Numbered from the stretch's first letter, positions 8,586 to 17,586 are shown. The stretch is 64,000 bases of DNA from Syntrophomonas sp. (GCA_016841245.1 JAENZN010000002.1:72843-136842), one strand, 5' to 3'. Made by a program: numbers and translations. Notes: a model not told the origin generated them from the sequence alone.

Positions 8586-9293
8586 GTGATCAGAGCGATT
8601 ACCTTTGATTTCTGGAATACCCTTTACAAAGGCCCTGCTGACCGGCGGGCATTTGAAAAAAGGATGAATGCGGTGACCGAACTGCTGCAGCAGGCAGGTT
8701 ATGACCAGGGCTTGGAAGGTGTGGCGGCAGCTTTTAAAGCAGCCTGGCAGAAGGCAGATTGCATGCAGCGTGAACATGGATGTGACCCATCTCCACGGGG
8801 CCAAATAGATTTTGCGCTTCAGGATATGCAGTTGGAAGTCGATGAATATCTTAAGGAAAGATTGTACCAGGTAGTTACCAGCACGCTGTTAGAGATACCT
8901 CCAGATATGAATGATGAGGTAGCTGAAACCCTGCCCATATTGGCTGAAAAATACCGGCTGGCAGTAATATGCAACACCGGAGTTACATCCGGGGTAATCC
9001 TTCGTCAGCTTATGAGAAAAGATAAGATATTCGATTATTTTCAATTTATGGTTTTTTCTGATGAAGTATCCTGGGCTAAACCGAATCCAGCCATATTTAA
9101 GTATACTCTGGATAACCTGCAAGTGGATAGCAAGCAGGCAGCCCATATCGGGGATGATGAGACTTTCGATGTCGCTGGTGCAAAAGCGGCCGGTATGACC
9201 GCCATATGGCTGGCACCGGATAAAATCGTTAGGGTACCGGAAGCAGATTATCATTTTAAAAGCGTTAAGGAGCTATTAAATATTTTGGATTGA
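8586..9293 (+). CDS. HAD-superfamily hydrolase
   Basis: About 235 residues. Motif I is FDFWNTLY (the second Asp of the usual DxD is replaced by Trp), motif II ICNTGVTSG, motif III Lys in SWAKPNPAIF, and motif IV HIGDDETFDVAGAKAAGM. The replaced general acid/base Asp is worth noting, because such HAD proteins may have lost or changed phosphatase activity. GTG at 8586 is preferred to the ATG at 8556, because GGAGGTG lies 5 nt before it and nothing suitable precedes the ATG. Confidence 0.85.
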   Translation: MIRAITFDFWNTLYKGPADRRAFEKRMNAVTELLQQAGYDQGLEGVAAAFKAAWQKADCMQREHGCDPSPRGQIDFALQDMQLEVDEYLKERLYQVVTSTLLEIPPDMNDEVAETLPILAEKYRLAVICNTGVTSGVILRQLMRKDKIFDYFQFMVFSDEVSWAKPNPAIFKYTLDNLQVDSKQAAHIGDDETFDVAGAKAAGMTAIWLAPDKIVRVPEADYHFKSVKELLNILD

Positions 9294-9307
9294 GTGGTGA
9301 ATATAGT

Positions 9308-9589
9308 ATGGAATACAAATTATCCAATATTGCTGAACAGCTGATCTGGCAGGAAATTGATAATGTTCTGCAGCAAAAACCTAATGCCTGTAAGTGTGAC
9401 AAGTGCCGGGCAGATATCGCTGCTTATGCCCTTAATAAGGTAAAACCTCAGTACGTGGTAAGCCAAAAAGGAGAAGTATTCGCTAGAACCCAGAGCCTGC
9501 AAAATTCCTACCGGGTAGGGCTTTTGGTAGCCATAACCGAAGCGGTTGAAATAGTAACTGCCTATCCACGCCATGAATCAGGAGAATAG
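9308..9589 (+). CDS. ComFB-family protein
   Basis: A 93-residue protein with CKCDKCRADIAAYALNKVKPQYV in its middle, the hallmark of late competence protein ComFB. Four cysteines or nearby residues could bind zinc. ATG at 9308 follows GGTGA at good spacing, whereas the TTG at 9290 overlaps the end of the HAD gene. In cyanobacteria ComFB-like proteins bind cyclic dinucleotides, which is notable in a window with c-di-AMP and c-di-GMP elements, but transfer of that role here is speculation. Confidence 0.85.
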   Translation: MEYKLSNIAEQLIWQEIDNVLQQKPNACKCDKCRADIAAYALNKVKPQYVVSQKGEVFARTQSLQNSYRVGLLVAITEAVEIVTAYPRHESGE

Positions 9590-9591
9590 GT

Positions 9592-10038
9592 ATGAAACAA
9601 ATAGAAATATACACTGATGGTGCATGTTCTGGCAATCCTGGTCCGGGAGGCTGGGGAGCAGTCCTTTTTCACCAGGATAAAATAAAAGAAATATCGGGAG
9701 GAGAACATGATACAACTAACCAGCGCATGGAGCTGAAAGCGGTTATAGAAGCGCTGAAAGCATTAAAGGTAAGCGGCTGGGAGGTAACTGTCTATTCTGA
9801 CAGCGCCTATTTTGTAAATGCGGTAAAGCAGGACTGGTTAGGCAAGTGGCAGCAAAATGGCTGGAAAAACAGCCGCAAAGAGCCGGTAGCCAATCAGGAT
9901 CTGTGGCTGGAGCTTATCCAAATGATGAAAAAAAACCATATAAAGGTAGAAAAAGTAAAAGGTCATGCCGGTAATAAGTGGAACGAACGCTGTGACGAAC
10001 TGGCTCGTAAAGCGATCCAGAATCTGCAAAAAGAGTAG
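9592..10038 (+). CDS. rnhA: Ribonuclease HI
   Basis: 148 residues, full length for bacterial RNase HI, which cuts the RNA strand of RNA-DNA hybrids. The acidic active site is intact: Asp in IYTDGACSGNPGPGG, Glu in NQRMELKAV, Asp in VYSDSAY and Asp in NERCDELAR, with the catalytic-loop His in VKGHAG. It follows the ComFB gene by two nt, so the two are probably cotranscribed. Confidence 0.97.
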   Translation: MKQIEIYTDGACSGNPGPGGWGAVLFHQDKIKEISGGEHDTTNQRMELKAVIEALKALKVSGWEVTVYSDSAYFVNAVKQDWLGKWQQNGWKNSRKEPVANQDLWLELIQMMKKNHIKVEKVKGHAGNKWNERCDELARKAIQNLQKE

Positions 10039-10055
10039 AAACCAGGAAATAAGGG

Positions 10056-10745
10056 ATGTCTAAAAAGATGACTAAAGTTGAAGTTTATTACTGTGATAGT
10101 GAGCCGGAACCAGGTATCAGCCTTAGAATAAGGGATAAAAGTGCGTCGGTAGAAGATCTTTTGGAGGCCTGGCAGCCCTTGTGTGATGATAAAACTTTAT
10201 TCAAGGCCTTTGCCCAGGACAATTATTCCATGTGCCGGGGCTGTACTGCTAACTGCTGTAATACGGCTTATGTCATACCAGATATCATTTCATTCAAAAA
10301 GATGGCCCATCATTTGCAATTGAGCCAGGATGAATTTCTCCAAAGCTATTTTCAAAAAGAGAAATTGGCGGTCGGGCTGCCCAGGATGAAACCGGATCCC
10401 TGTATATTTTTAAAGGATAATATGTGTACCATTTATCCATTGCGGTCTTTGATCTGCAGGTTTTATGTCTGTACCCGGCTTAGTGGGCCAGTGGAGCAAT
10501 TCATTTATTCCCTGACCTGGACTGGCATTACGGCTGCTATTTTATATGCGGAAAAAAATGGTCTGCTCCAGGCTCAGCCGACAGCAGGATTGAGCAGTAT
10601 GGATATCCTGTTCAAAGGCTTGGTAGAAGAATACCGGGATAACCCTAATGTGCAGCTCTTTATGGATGCTGAAGAATATTCGGATATACCTCTGTTGTAC
10701 TTTATAGATAGTTATACCAGTGAACTGGTCGATATAAAACCTTAG
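10056..10745 (+). CDS. YkgJ-family cysteine-cluster protein
   Basis: 229 residues with two cysteine groups: MCRGCTANCCN near residue 54 and DPCIFLKDNMCTIYPLRSLICRFYVC near residue 112. This is the CxxCxxxCC plus CxxY.xRPxxCR pattern of the YkgJ (UPF0153) family, which is thought to bind zinc or an iron-sulfur cluster. The function is not established. The gene is followed by an intrinsic terminator at about 10802, so it ends the unit that contains rnhA. Confidence 0.85.
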   Translation: MSKKMTKVEVYYCDSEPEPGISLRIRDKSASVEDLLEAWQPLCDDKTLFKAFAQDNYSMCRGCTANCCNTAYVIPDIISFKKMAHHLQLSQDEFLQSYFQKEKLAVGLPRMKPDPCIFLKDNMCTIYPLRSLICRFYVCTRLSGPVEQFIYSLTWTGITAAILYAEKNGLLQAQPTAGLSSMDILFKGLVEEYRDNPNVQLFMDAEEYSDIPLLYFIDSYTSELVDIKP

Positions 10746-10801
10746 GGTCCTGTTTTGAGTTCCAGGGGTAACTGCAAAATCATACAAAAATCTGACAAAT
10801 T

Positions 10802-10830
10802 CTGCCTGCAGGGCAGTTTTTTATTTTTTT
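10802..10830 (+). terminator. Intrinsic terminator after the YkgJ gene
   Basis: CTGCC / GGCAG stem around a TGCAG loop (10802-10816) followed by a T-rich run. It separates the rnhA unit from the liv operon. Confidence 0.8.
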
Positions 10831-10951
10831 AGGAGGATTTAAGGCTGAAAAAAGGAATATATAATCTGTTATACTTTTTTTGACTGGAGGGAACGGGAAC
10901 AGACATTTCCAGTCAAACTAGAAACATAAATTTGCTGAGGAGGAGAAGGAT

Positions 10952-12145
10952 TTGAGTTCTAAATTGAAATTCAGGCTGGCATTAGTTTTATGTTGTGTTA
11001 TGATGATGTCAATTTTTGCTGGATGCGGCGGAGAAAAGTCTGATGTTGATGATCAGAGCATCCAGGCATCGGGAGAAGTCATCAAGCTGGGGTTTTTGGG
11101 TGCCCTGACCGGTTCGGTAGCCAACTATGGTATACCAGGTAAAAAAGGTATGGAAATGGCTATTGAAGAGATCAACGCTAACGGTGGTATACTGAGACAT
11201 CAGGTGGAAGGTGTTTATGACGATAATAAAGGGGATAACTCTGAAATCAGTGCAATTGCCAGGAAGTATATAACCAGAGATAAAGTGGTTGCTATGGTGG
11301 GTGATCCCTGTACCGGTTTAACTCAGGTTGCGGGTAAGATTGCCCAGGAAAATGAAGTAGTTATATTATCAGCTGGAGCAACTAGCCCAGGTGTGGTTGA
11401 AATTGGGGATTATGTATTCAGGAACACCCTGCTGGATAAATTTGCAGCTCCAGCAGTAGTAGATTGGATGATTAATGATAAGGGATGGACTGATTTTGCG
11501 GTAATAACATGTATGGATTTGGGTTACAGTACGGGACTAACTCCGGTCTTCGAAGAGGCCATAGAAGCCAATGGAGGAAACATTGTTCTTGAGGATAGTA
11601 TTAATCAAGGAGAAACTGATTTTACTGCTCAGGTGACCAAACTGAAAAATGCAGGCGCAGATGTACTGGTATTTACCGGTTATTACACCGAAGCTGCTCT
11701 AATTATGAACGAGGTTCAGAAGCAGAACTTTGATATGGTTCTGGTGGGCGGTGATGGTCTGTACGGACCTGATCTGGCAGCTCTGGGACAGAGTGCGGTG
11801 GAAGAAAAAGTCATATTCTACTGTGGATTCTCCAGTGATCAGCCCAGTGATGAGACGGCTGCCTTCCTGGAAGCTTACCGGGCTAAATATAATGAAGAAC
11901 CGGACATGTTCTCGGCTCAGTACTATGATGCAGTTTATATTTTGAAAAAAGTTATGGAAGATGCAAATAGTGTAGATCCTAAAGTGTTCAAGAATGAACT
12001 GGCTAAACTTACCGATTATCCAGGTGTTTCTGGTAATACTACTATAGGTCCGGACCGTGAACCCATTAAGAGCCCGGTCTGCCTGATTACTATCAAAGAT
12101 GGACAGTTTGCTATACTGGAAAAGATTCCTGTAAATGTAGAATAA
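10952..12145 (+). CDS. livK: Branched-chain amino-acid ABC transporter substrate-binding lipoprotein
   Basis: A 397-residue periplasmic-binding-fold lipoprotein. The start is TTG, 7 nt after GAGGAGGAGA. The signal peptide ends in the lipobox IFAGC (Cys 25), so the mature protein is tethered to the outer face of the membrane. The body shows LivK/HAAT-family features: IKLGFLGALTGSVANYG, GKKGMEMAIEEINANGG, and ISAGATSPG. It delivers amino acids or similar compounds to LivHM. The downstream permease genes are separated by a 200-bp composite palindrome, likely to lower their expression relative to LivK. Confidence 0.93.
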   Translation: MSSKLKFRLALVLCCVMMMSIFAGCGGEKSDVDDQSIQASGEVIKLGFLGALTGSVANYGIPGKKGMEMAIEEINANGGILRHQVEGVYDDNKGDNSEISAIARKYITRDKVVAMVGDPCTGLTQVAGKIAQENEVVILSAGATSPGVVEIGDYVFRNTLLDKFAAPAVVDWMINDKGWTDFAVITCMDLGYSTGLTPVFEEAIEANGGNIVLEDSINQGETDFTAQVTKLKNAGADVLVFTGYYTEAALIMNEVQKQNFDMVLVGGDGLYGPDLAALGQSAVEEKVIFYCGFSSDQPSDETAAFLEAYRAKYNEEPDMFSAQYYDAVYILKKVMEDANSVDPKVFKNELAKLTDYPGVSGNTTIGPDREPIKSPVCLITIKDGQFAILEKIPVNVE

Positions 12146-12160
12146 CAGATAAGAGCGTGT

Positions 12161-12360
12161 ATGGCCCGCCTGGAACAGGCGGGCTCAGGTTGTCGACAAA
12201 GTCGGCAAGATGACAGGCCGATGACAGGAGCGAAGATCAAGGCAGGAGAAAAGCCCGCGATTGAGGCGTACCTAAGTACTTTGATTGAGCGGGCTTTTCG
12301 AAATAACGCAGATATTCGTTTTTGTCATCGGCCTGGGCCCGCCTGGAACAGGCGGGCCAT
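12161..12360. repeat. Composite palindromic element, copy 1 (200 bp, nested hairpins)
   Basis: The element starts and ends with the same 21-nt hairpin, GCCCGCCTGGAACAGGCGGGC (12164-12184 and 12337-12357); the bases ATGG and CCAT make its outermost ends complementary. Inside lie a second paired set (12215-12226 with 12323-12334) and a central hairpin 12248-12299 whose arms are GAAAAGCCCGC and GCGGGCTTTTC. The central loop region TTGAGGCGTACCTAAGTAC recurs in variant form at 57048-57096 and 60746-60794. It lies between livK and livH. Confidence 0.85.
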
Positions 12361-12444
12361 ATATACCTGCTGTTTAGAGTTTAGTGCAAATTTCATAGGT
12401 GCATTAAATTGTGTACAGTCTTTATGGATCAGAGGAGGCAGCTT

Positions 12445-13320
12445 ATGTTTATCGAACAACTTGTCAATGGACTGACCCTAGGCAGCACCTATGCGCTGAT
12501 AGCACTTGGTTATACCATGGTCTATGGTATTATCCAGCTAATCAACTTTGCCCATGGGGAGATATACATGTTTGGCGCCTTTGCAGGACTGCTGCTGGTT
12601 AGTGTTTTTGGCTTAAATATCTTTGTAGCTCTTATTGGAGCGATGGTCTTTTGCATGTTCCTGGGAATGCTGATAGAAAGAATCGCCTATCGTCCCATAC
12701 GGGGCAAATCCTCGCGATTGTCGGCCTTGATCAGTGCCATCGGGGTATCTATTTTCCTTTCTACCTTGATGGCATTAATTAGAGGAACCAACACCACCCG
12801 TTATCCTGAGATCATGAAAATACACACTTATCATCTGGGCTCCCTGGATTTATCCTCGCTGCAGATTATTATTCTGGTGGTTTCAGCCCTGCTGATGGTA
12901 GGACTGCAGCTGCTGATACAGAAGACCAGGATAGGAAAGGCTATGCGGGCCTGTTCTCAGGATTTGGAGGCGGCTTCTCTTATGGGTATTAATGCCAATC
13001 GGGTTATATCCTATACCTTTGCTATAGGCTCAGCCTTGGCTGCCGCAGGCGGGGTTATGGTAGGTGTTTACTATAATGCGGTATGGCCGTATATGGGCAC
13101 GATGGCAGGGCTAAAGGCTTTTGCAGCAGCGGTCCTGGGAGGTATCGGTTCCATACCGGGAGCTATGATAGGTGGACTGACCCTAGGGGTGTTAGAAATA
13201 TTGGGGGTGGCCTATTTGTCATCTTCCTATAAAGATGCTATAGCCTTCGGGATACTAATACTGGTCTTAATATTAAGACCCCAGGGGATTATGGGCAAGA
13301 AGATTACCAAGAAGGTATAG
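12445..13320 (+). CDS. livH: Branched-chain amino-acid ABC permease LivH
   Basis: A permease of about 291 residues with eight or so membrane segments. It begins FIEQLVNGLTLGSTYALIALGYTMVYG, the typical LivH opening, and contains INFAHGEIYMFGA and the EAA-like loop RACSQDLEAASLMGIN. ATG at 12445 follows GAGGAGG at 7 nt; the upstream GTG-type extension to 12409 has no such signal. It pairs with LivM to form the membrane channel. Confidence 0.94.
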   Translation: MFIEQLVNGLTLGSTYALIALGYTMVYGIIQLINFAHGEIYMFGAFAGLLLVSVFGLNIFVALIGAMVFCMFLGMLIERIAYRPIRGKSSRLSALISAIGVSIFLSTLMALIRGTNTTRYPEIMKIHTYHLGSLDLSSLQIIILVVSALLMVGLQLLIQKTRIGKAMRACSQDLEAASLMGINANRVISYTFAIGSALAAAGGVMVGVYYNAVWPYMGTMAGLKAFAAAVLGGIGSIPGAMIGGLTLGVLEILGVAYLSSSYKDAIAFGILILVLILRPQGIMGKKITKKV

Positions 13321-13329
13321 GTGAATATA

Positions 13330-14217
13330 ATGGACGCATTATTATCTCAGTACATCGATGCATATTACCTCCACATAATGGTGTTGATAGGGATTAATAT
13401 TATTCTGGCTCTGGGCTTGAACATTACCACCGGGGTAACTGGACAGCTGTCCATGGGACATGCAGGGTTTATGAGCATAGGAGCCTATACAGCAGCGATT
13501 CTATCCATACATATGGGATTACCCTTTTGGGGCTCGTTATTAGGCGGGGCTACAGCCGCAGCCGGGTTTGGGTTTCTATTAGGCTTACCTACCCTGCGAC
13601 TGGAAGGGGACTACCTGGCGATGATCACCATAGGGTTTGCGGAAATAATACGGGTATTCTTTCTTAATTTTGAGCCAGGGGGGAAGGCGCTAGGACTGTC
13701 TGGTATTCCCGAACACACTACCTTCTCTGTGGTGTGGATGATAGCCATTGTGGTGATAGTTCTTAATGTTAAATTACTTCATTCCCGAATTGGCAGATCA
13801 TTCTATGCGATCCGGGAAAATGAGATTGCTGCTGAAGCTGCTGGGATCAACACTACCCGACTCAAAGTGCTTTCTTTTATGGTAGGTGCTTTCCTGGCCG
13901 GTCTGGGTGGTGGATTGTATGCTCATTATATGACTTATATAGCCCCCCAGGATTTTGGATTCATGAAGTCTATTGAATTTCTCAATATGGTAGTCCTGGG
14001 TGGCATGGGCAGCATTCCCGGTACTATACTGGGAACGGTGGTTTTAACCCTGGCCCCGGAAATGCTCAGGATAGTGGCGGAGTACCGGCTGCTGTTCTAT
14101 GGTGCTATGCTGGTAATATTAATGATATTCAGACCTAATGGACTGCTGGGGGATGTGCGCTGGTACGACATCAAGAAACGTTGGTTTAGCAAAGAGGTGA
14201 AGACATGGGAATCCTGA
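13330..14217 (+). CDS. livM: Branched-chain amino-acid ABC permease LivM
   Basis: About 295 residues, hydrophobic throughout. It shows the LivM features LNITTGVTGQLSMGHAGFMSIGAYTAA and the cytoplasmic loop AIRENEIAAEAAGINTTRLK, which contacts the ATPase. ATG at 13330 follows AGGTGA; GTG at 13321 is also possible. It starts just after livH and overlaps livG by 13 nt. Confidence 0.94.
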   Translation: MDALLSQYIDAYYLHIMVLIGINIILALGLNITTGVTGQLSMGHAGFMSIGAYTAAILSIHMGLPFWGSLLGGATAAAGFGFLLGLPTLRLEGDYLAMITIGFAEIIRVFFLNFEPGGKALGLSGIPEHTTFSVVWMIAIVVIVLNVKLLHSRIGRSFYAIRENEIAAEAAGINTTRLKVLSFMVGAFLAGLGGGLYAHYMTYIAPQDFGFMKSIEFLNMVVLGGMGSIPGTILGTVVLTLAPEMLRIVAEYRLLFYGAMLVILMIFRPNGLLGDVRWYDIKKRWFSKEVKTWES

Positions 14218-14969
14218 CCCTGGAAGGGGTAAGCCAGGAATTCGGAGGCTTACTGGCCCTGGATGATGTTAGCCTGGATGTAGAAAATGAGAAAATATTT
14301 GGTATAATCGGTCCTAATGGTGCTGGCAAGACTACTCTTTTCAATATAATTACCGGGATTTATACACCTACCAGTGGTAAAGTAAAATACCAGGGACATC
14401 AGATCAATGGGGTACCGCCCTATGATGTTGCCCGTATGGGTATAGGTAGGACCTTCCAGAATATTCGCCTGTTTAATAAACTATCAGTTCTGGATAATGT
14501 TAAGGTGGGTTGCCATGGGGTAACCAAAGCTGGAATTTTAAGTGCTTTATTTGGATTACCGGGGGAACGGTTGGAAGAAAAAGAAATAACTCTTAGGTCG
14601 TGTAAGCTGCTGGAGATGGTGGATTTATATGAGAAAAGGATGGAGTATGCCGATAATCTTTCTTATGGAGAACAGAGGAAGCTGGAGATTGCACGGGCGC
14701 TGGCTTTGAAACCTGCGCTGCTCCTGCTGGATGAGCCGGCGGCGGGGATGAATGCCTCTGAGAAGGTCAGTCTCATGACTTTCATAAAAGAAATAAGAAA
14801 TAATGAAAATCTTACCATTCTGCTGGTGGAGCATGATATGAATGTAGTAATGAATATTTGCGAACAGATTGCGGTATTGGATTATGGGAGAAAAATAGCG
14901 GATGGCCCGCCGGAACAAGTAAAGAATGATGAAAAAGTTATCCAATCTTATCTGGGTGTTGAGGCATGA
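14205..14969 (+). CDS. livG: Branched-chain amino-acid ABC ATPase LivG
   Basis: A 254-residue ATPase with Walker A GPNGAGKTT, Q-loop in RTFQNIRLF, signature LSYGEQRKLEIARAL, Walker B LLLLDEPAAGMN and the switch His in VEHDMN. The C-terminus with DYGRKIADGPPEQV is that of LivG rather than LivF. The usual second ATPase, LivF, is missing; the next gene, overlapping by 4 nt, is an EamA transporter. LivG may therefore work as a homodimer or pair with a LivF coded elsewhere. Confidence 0.94.
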   Translation: MGILTLEGVSQEFGGLLALDDVSLDVENEKIFGIIGPNGAGKTTLFNIITGIYTPTSGKVKYQGHQINGVPPYDVARMGIGRTFQNIRLFNKLSVLDNVKVGCHGVTKAGILSALFGLPGERLEEKEITLRSCKLLEMVDLYEKRMEYADNLSYGEQRKLEIARALALKPALLLLDEPAAGMNASEKVSLMTFIKEIRNNENLTILLVEHDMNVVMNICEQIAVLDYGRKIADGPPEQVKNDEKVIQSYLGVEA

Positions 14970-15847
14970 ACTACGGCAGGGTGTACCTGGCTATAGCCTT
15001 TTCCATAGCATGTATGTCTACAGCTTCGATAATGATCCGGCTATGTGCTGCGCCGCCTTTGATTATTGCCATGTACCGGGTCATGTTTACTGCACTGCTG
15101 GCGGTTCCCTTCGGGGGGCGTAATTTTGCGGCCGGCTTGAAAAATATTTCGCGATGGGATCTTATATATATAGCAGGCGCCGGTTTTTTCCTGGCCCTGC
15201 ATTTCAGTTTCTGGATCACTTCCCTGGATTATACTAGTGTTTCAAGTTCAGTTCTGTTTACTAATTTACAGGTTATCTTTGTGCTTCTATTTTCCATATT
15301 TTTACTCAAGGAAGAAGTGGACTGGAAAGCTATTGCAGGTATTATTGTAGCTCTGCTGGGCAGCTCATTTGTCGCCCACGGAGATTCGCAAAATGGGCGG
15401 CTGCTGGGAGATATGATGGCTCTGTTAAGCGGCTTTTTTGTAGCTGTATATATCCTGGCGGGCAGAAAAGTGCGATTGCGGGTTGATGCTATGACCTACA
15501 CTTCACTGGTGTCGCTGGTAGCCGGGGTAGTCCTTCTGTTCACTTGTGTGATAAGAGGGTTGGAATTTTTCAGCTACCCGACTATGGATTGGATATATTT
15601 TTTCTTATTGGCTCTGGGGCCGGGTATTGCCGGGCACGGGATAATAATCTGGGCCTTAAAATATATAAAGGCTCCCGTGGTTGCTGTTTCCATACTGGGG
15701 GAATCAGTGGGAGCCAGTATACTAGCTTATTTCATTTTTCAGGAAACTCTTCTATGGTATCAATTAATAGGCGGCTTTCTCATTCTTACCGGTATTTATA
15801 CTGCAGCTATCAATGAAAATGCAGAGTGGACTGAATCCCAGACATAG
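14966..15847 (+). CDS. EamA (DMT superfamily) transporter
   Basis: 293 residues with ten predicted membrane segments in two EamA repeats (about 5-135 and 150-285). Motifs include FWITSLDYTSVSSSVLFTNLQ with LLKEEVDW in the first repeat and GESVGASILAYFIFQE in the second. Family members export amino acids or metabolites. The ATGA overlap with livG places it in the liv operon, where it may export an amino acid to balance uptake; that is inference from position. Confidence 0.9.
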   Translation: MNYGRVYLAIAFSIACMSTASIMIRLCAAPPLIIAMYRVMFTALLAVPFGGRNFAAGLKNISRWDLIYIAGAGFFLALHFSFWITSLDYTSVSSSVLFTNLQVIFVLLFSIFLLKEEVDWKAIAGIIVALLGSSFVAHGDSQNGRLLGDMMALLSGFFVAVYILAGRKVRLRVDAMTYTSLVSLVAGVVLLFTCVIRGLEFFSYPTMDWIYFFLLALGPGIAGHGIIIWALKYIKAPVVAVSILGESVGASILAYFIFQETLLWYQLIGGFLILTGIYTAAINENAEWTESQT

Positions 15848-15866
15848 ATATGGAGGACGGCCTGAT

Positions 15867-16859
15867 TTAATCATACAGCTTCAGCCAGCTCAATTTAGGG
15901 AAATAATGCTGCACGATTTCCTGGGCTTTTTTACCCTGATCAGCCATTAATTTAGCTCCCCATTGTTCCATACCTACGCCATGACCCCACCCACTGCCTT
16001 GGAAGACAATATTATCACCTTCGGCTTTAATGCTGCTGAATGCGGTGGAGTAAAGACGGTCAAACCCTACTTTTTCTCTTAAATCAACTCCTGAAATAGA
16101 AGCTTCTCCCGCAGTTATCTTTAGTGCCCGGCCAGAAGGTCCTTTTTCAGCTATTTTAATATCATTCAGGTCACCAGCTTTGGCTCCCATAATATTTGAG
16201 ATTTCACTTTTGGGCACGGTCACTGTCCAGTTCCGGTATTTTTCGGGTGCGATACTAATGCCATTGGTATCTACCGGAACTAAATAACTTGCTTTGTCCT
16301 TTAGTTTAGGAAAACCTTCTTCGATACTGGCAGTTTTCTTAGTGGATACAGAACTAAACAGGGCATAAGCAAATTTACCATTATAAGTCAATACTTCGCC
16401 CCGGGTATCTTCTACTGCTTTAGAAATCTTGTCACTGATGGCTTTTTCATCATAAGCTTGAAATTCCGTATGGTCGTCACTAGCATCGGTATTGTGTTTC
16501 CCGCGAGTGCCATTCTCATATTCAAGCAGAGCCAGAGTCATGGTGCGGGCTACTATAGCCTGTGCTTTGAGAGCTTCCATAGGAAATTTATCTCCGATTT
16601 CGGCTGCAACTACCCCTTTAATATATTCCTCCAGTTTAAGCTCCTGTGTAGCACCGGTACTCGAACGGTATAAACTTATAGTGGGTTCAGCCTTCTGGTA
16701 TTTCTGTACCTCATCAGCGAGATTGGCAGTATTTTGCTGGGGCAATTCAGGCTTTTTGCTGGGAGTGCTGTTCTGATCATTTCCACAACCTACCACAGCA
16801 GTCAGTAAAATCAGCAGCGTCAGCAGGATAGACCATTGAACCTGGCGTTTATTAATCAA
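15867..16859 (-). CDS. SpoIID/LytB-domain lipoprotein
   Basis: A 330-residue protein on the minus strand with a TTG start and an AGGAGTG ribosome site. The signal peptide ends in the lipobox TAVVGC (Cys 25). The SpoIID domain covers most of the rest: LEEYIKGVVAAEIGDKFPMEALKAQAIVARTM with the catalytic-type Glu in VVAAE, and GSGWGHGVGMEQWGA near the C-terminus. SpoIID is a lytic transglycosylase that cuts denuded glycan strands in engulfment or spore cortex work. The lipobox suggests this is a cell-envelope paralogue rather than the classical SpoIID. Confidence 0.92.
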   Translation of the reverse strand: MINKRQVQWSILLTLLILLTAVVGCGNDQNSTPSKKPELPQQNTANLADEVQKYQKAEPTISLYRSSTGATQELKLEEYIKGVVAAEIGDKFPMEALKAQAIVARTMTLALLEYENGTRGKHNTDASDDHTEFQAYDEKAISDKISKAVEDTRGEVLTYNGKFAYALFSSVSTKKTASIEEGFPKLKDKASYLVPVDTNGISIAPEKYRNWTVTVPKSEISNIMGAKAGDLNDIKIAEKGPSGRALKITAGEASISGVDLREKVGFDRLYSTAFSSIKAEGDNIVFQGSGWGHGVGMEQWGAKLMADQGKKAQEIVQHYFPKLSWLKLYD

Positions 16860-17127
16860 GTATTTGTCACTCCTTTCGTTTTATAGTAGTTTTTCCTGCT
16901 TTGCTTCTGTTATGTCTGACAGTATAAGGTATATAATATTATTTATAAAAAATGTTTGTTAAATAGTGTCTGGATACTTTCTGCCAGGGACTAAGAACCT
17001 AATCATCAATCTTTTTTTAAATGGATTTTTACATATAATAAGCAAGAAACAAATAGCAGCGGCAAATGAGTATCCAGGACAAGACTGTTTTTTGAAATTA
17101 AGTTAGTAAAGAAGAGGTTATTGCTGA

Positions 17128-17586
17128 ATGCATATTGTGTTGGTTGAACCAGAGATACCTCAGAACACAGGTAATATAGCCCGGACCTGTGCCTTAACCA
17201 GGACCAAGTTACATCTGGTTAAACCATTGGGTTTTTCTCTGGAAGACCGTTATTTAAAAAGAGCTGGACTTGACTATTGGAATTTGGTGGATATACAGGT
17301 CTGGGACAGTTTTTCTCATTTTAGGAATACCATCCAAGAAGGGAACCTGTACCTGGCCACAACCAGGGCTGACAGGTATTATAACCAGGTTGCTTATCAG
17401 TCAGATGATGTGATAGTTTTTGGCTGTGAAACCAGAGGTTTGCCTTTCTCCATCCTGGAGACTTTTCCGGATAATCAAATCCGGATACCCATGCTGGATA
17501 TAGGCAGATCTTTGAATCTGGGGAATTCAGCTGCTATAATTATATATGAAGCATTAAGACAGCTGGATTTTTCGGGATTAGAATAA
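17128..17586 (+). CDS. trmL: tRNA (cytidine/uridine-2'-O-)-methyltransferase TrmL
   Basis: 152 residues, the usual TrmL length. It is a SpoU-class (SPOUT) methyltransferase with the opening VLVEPEIPQNTGNIARTCA, middle FGCETRGLP and knot-forming C-terminus IPMLDIGRSLNLGNSAAIIIYEALRQ. Known members methylate the wobble ribose of tRNA-Leu. A strong terminator follows 14 nt after the stop. Confidence 0.95.
   Translation: MHIVLVEPEIPQNTGNIARTCALTRTKLHLVKPLGFSLEDRYLKRAGLDYWNLVDIQVWDSFSHFRNTIQEGNLYLATTRADRYYNQVAYQSDDVIVFGCETRGLPFSILETFPDNQIRIPMLDIGRSLNLGNSAAIIIYEALRQLDFSGLE

Noticed and set aside
12161-12475. Open frame of 104 codons over the liv intergenic region
   Set aside because: It lies on the composite palindrome, reads through both terminal hairpins and has no ribosome site; the sequence is explained by the repeat.
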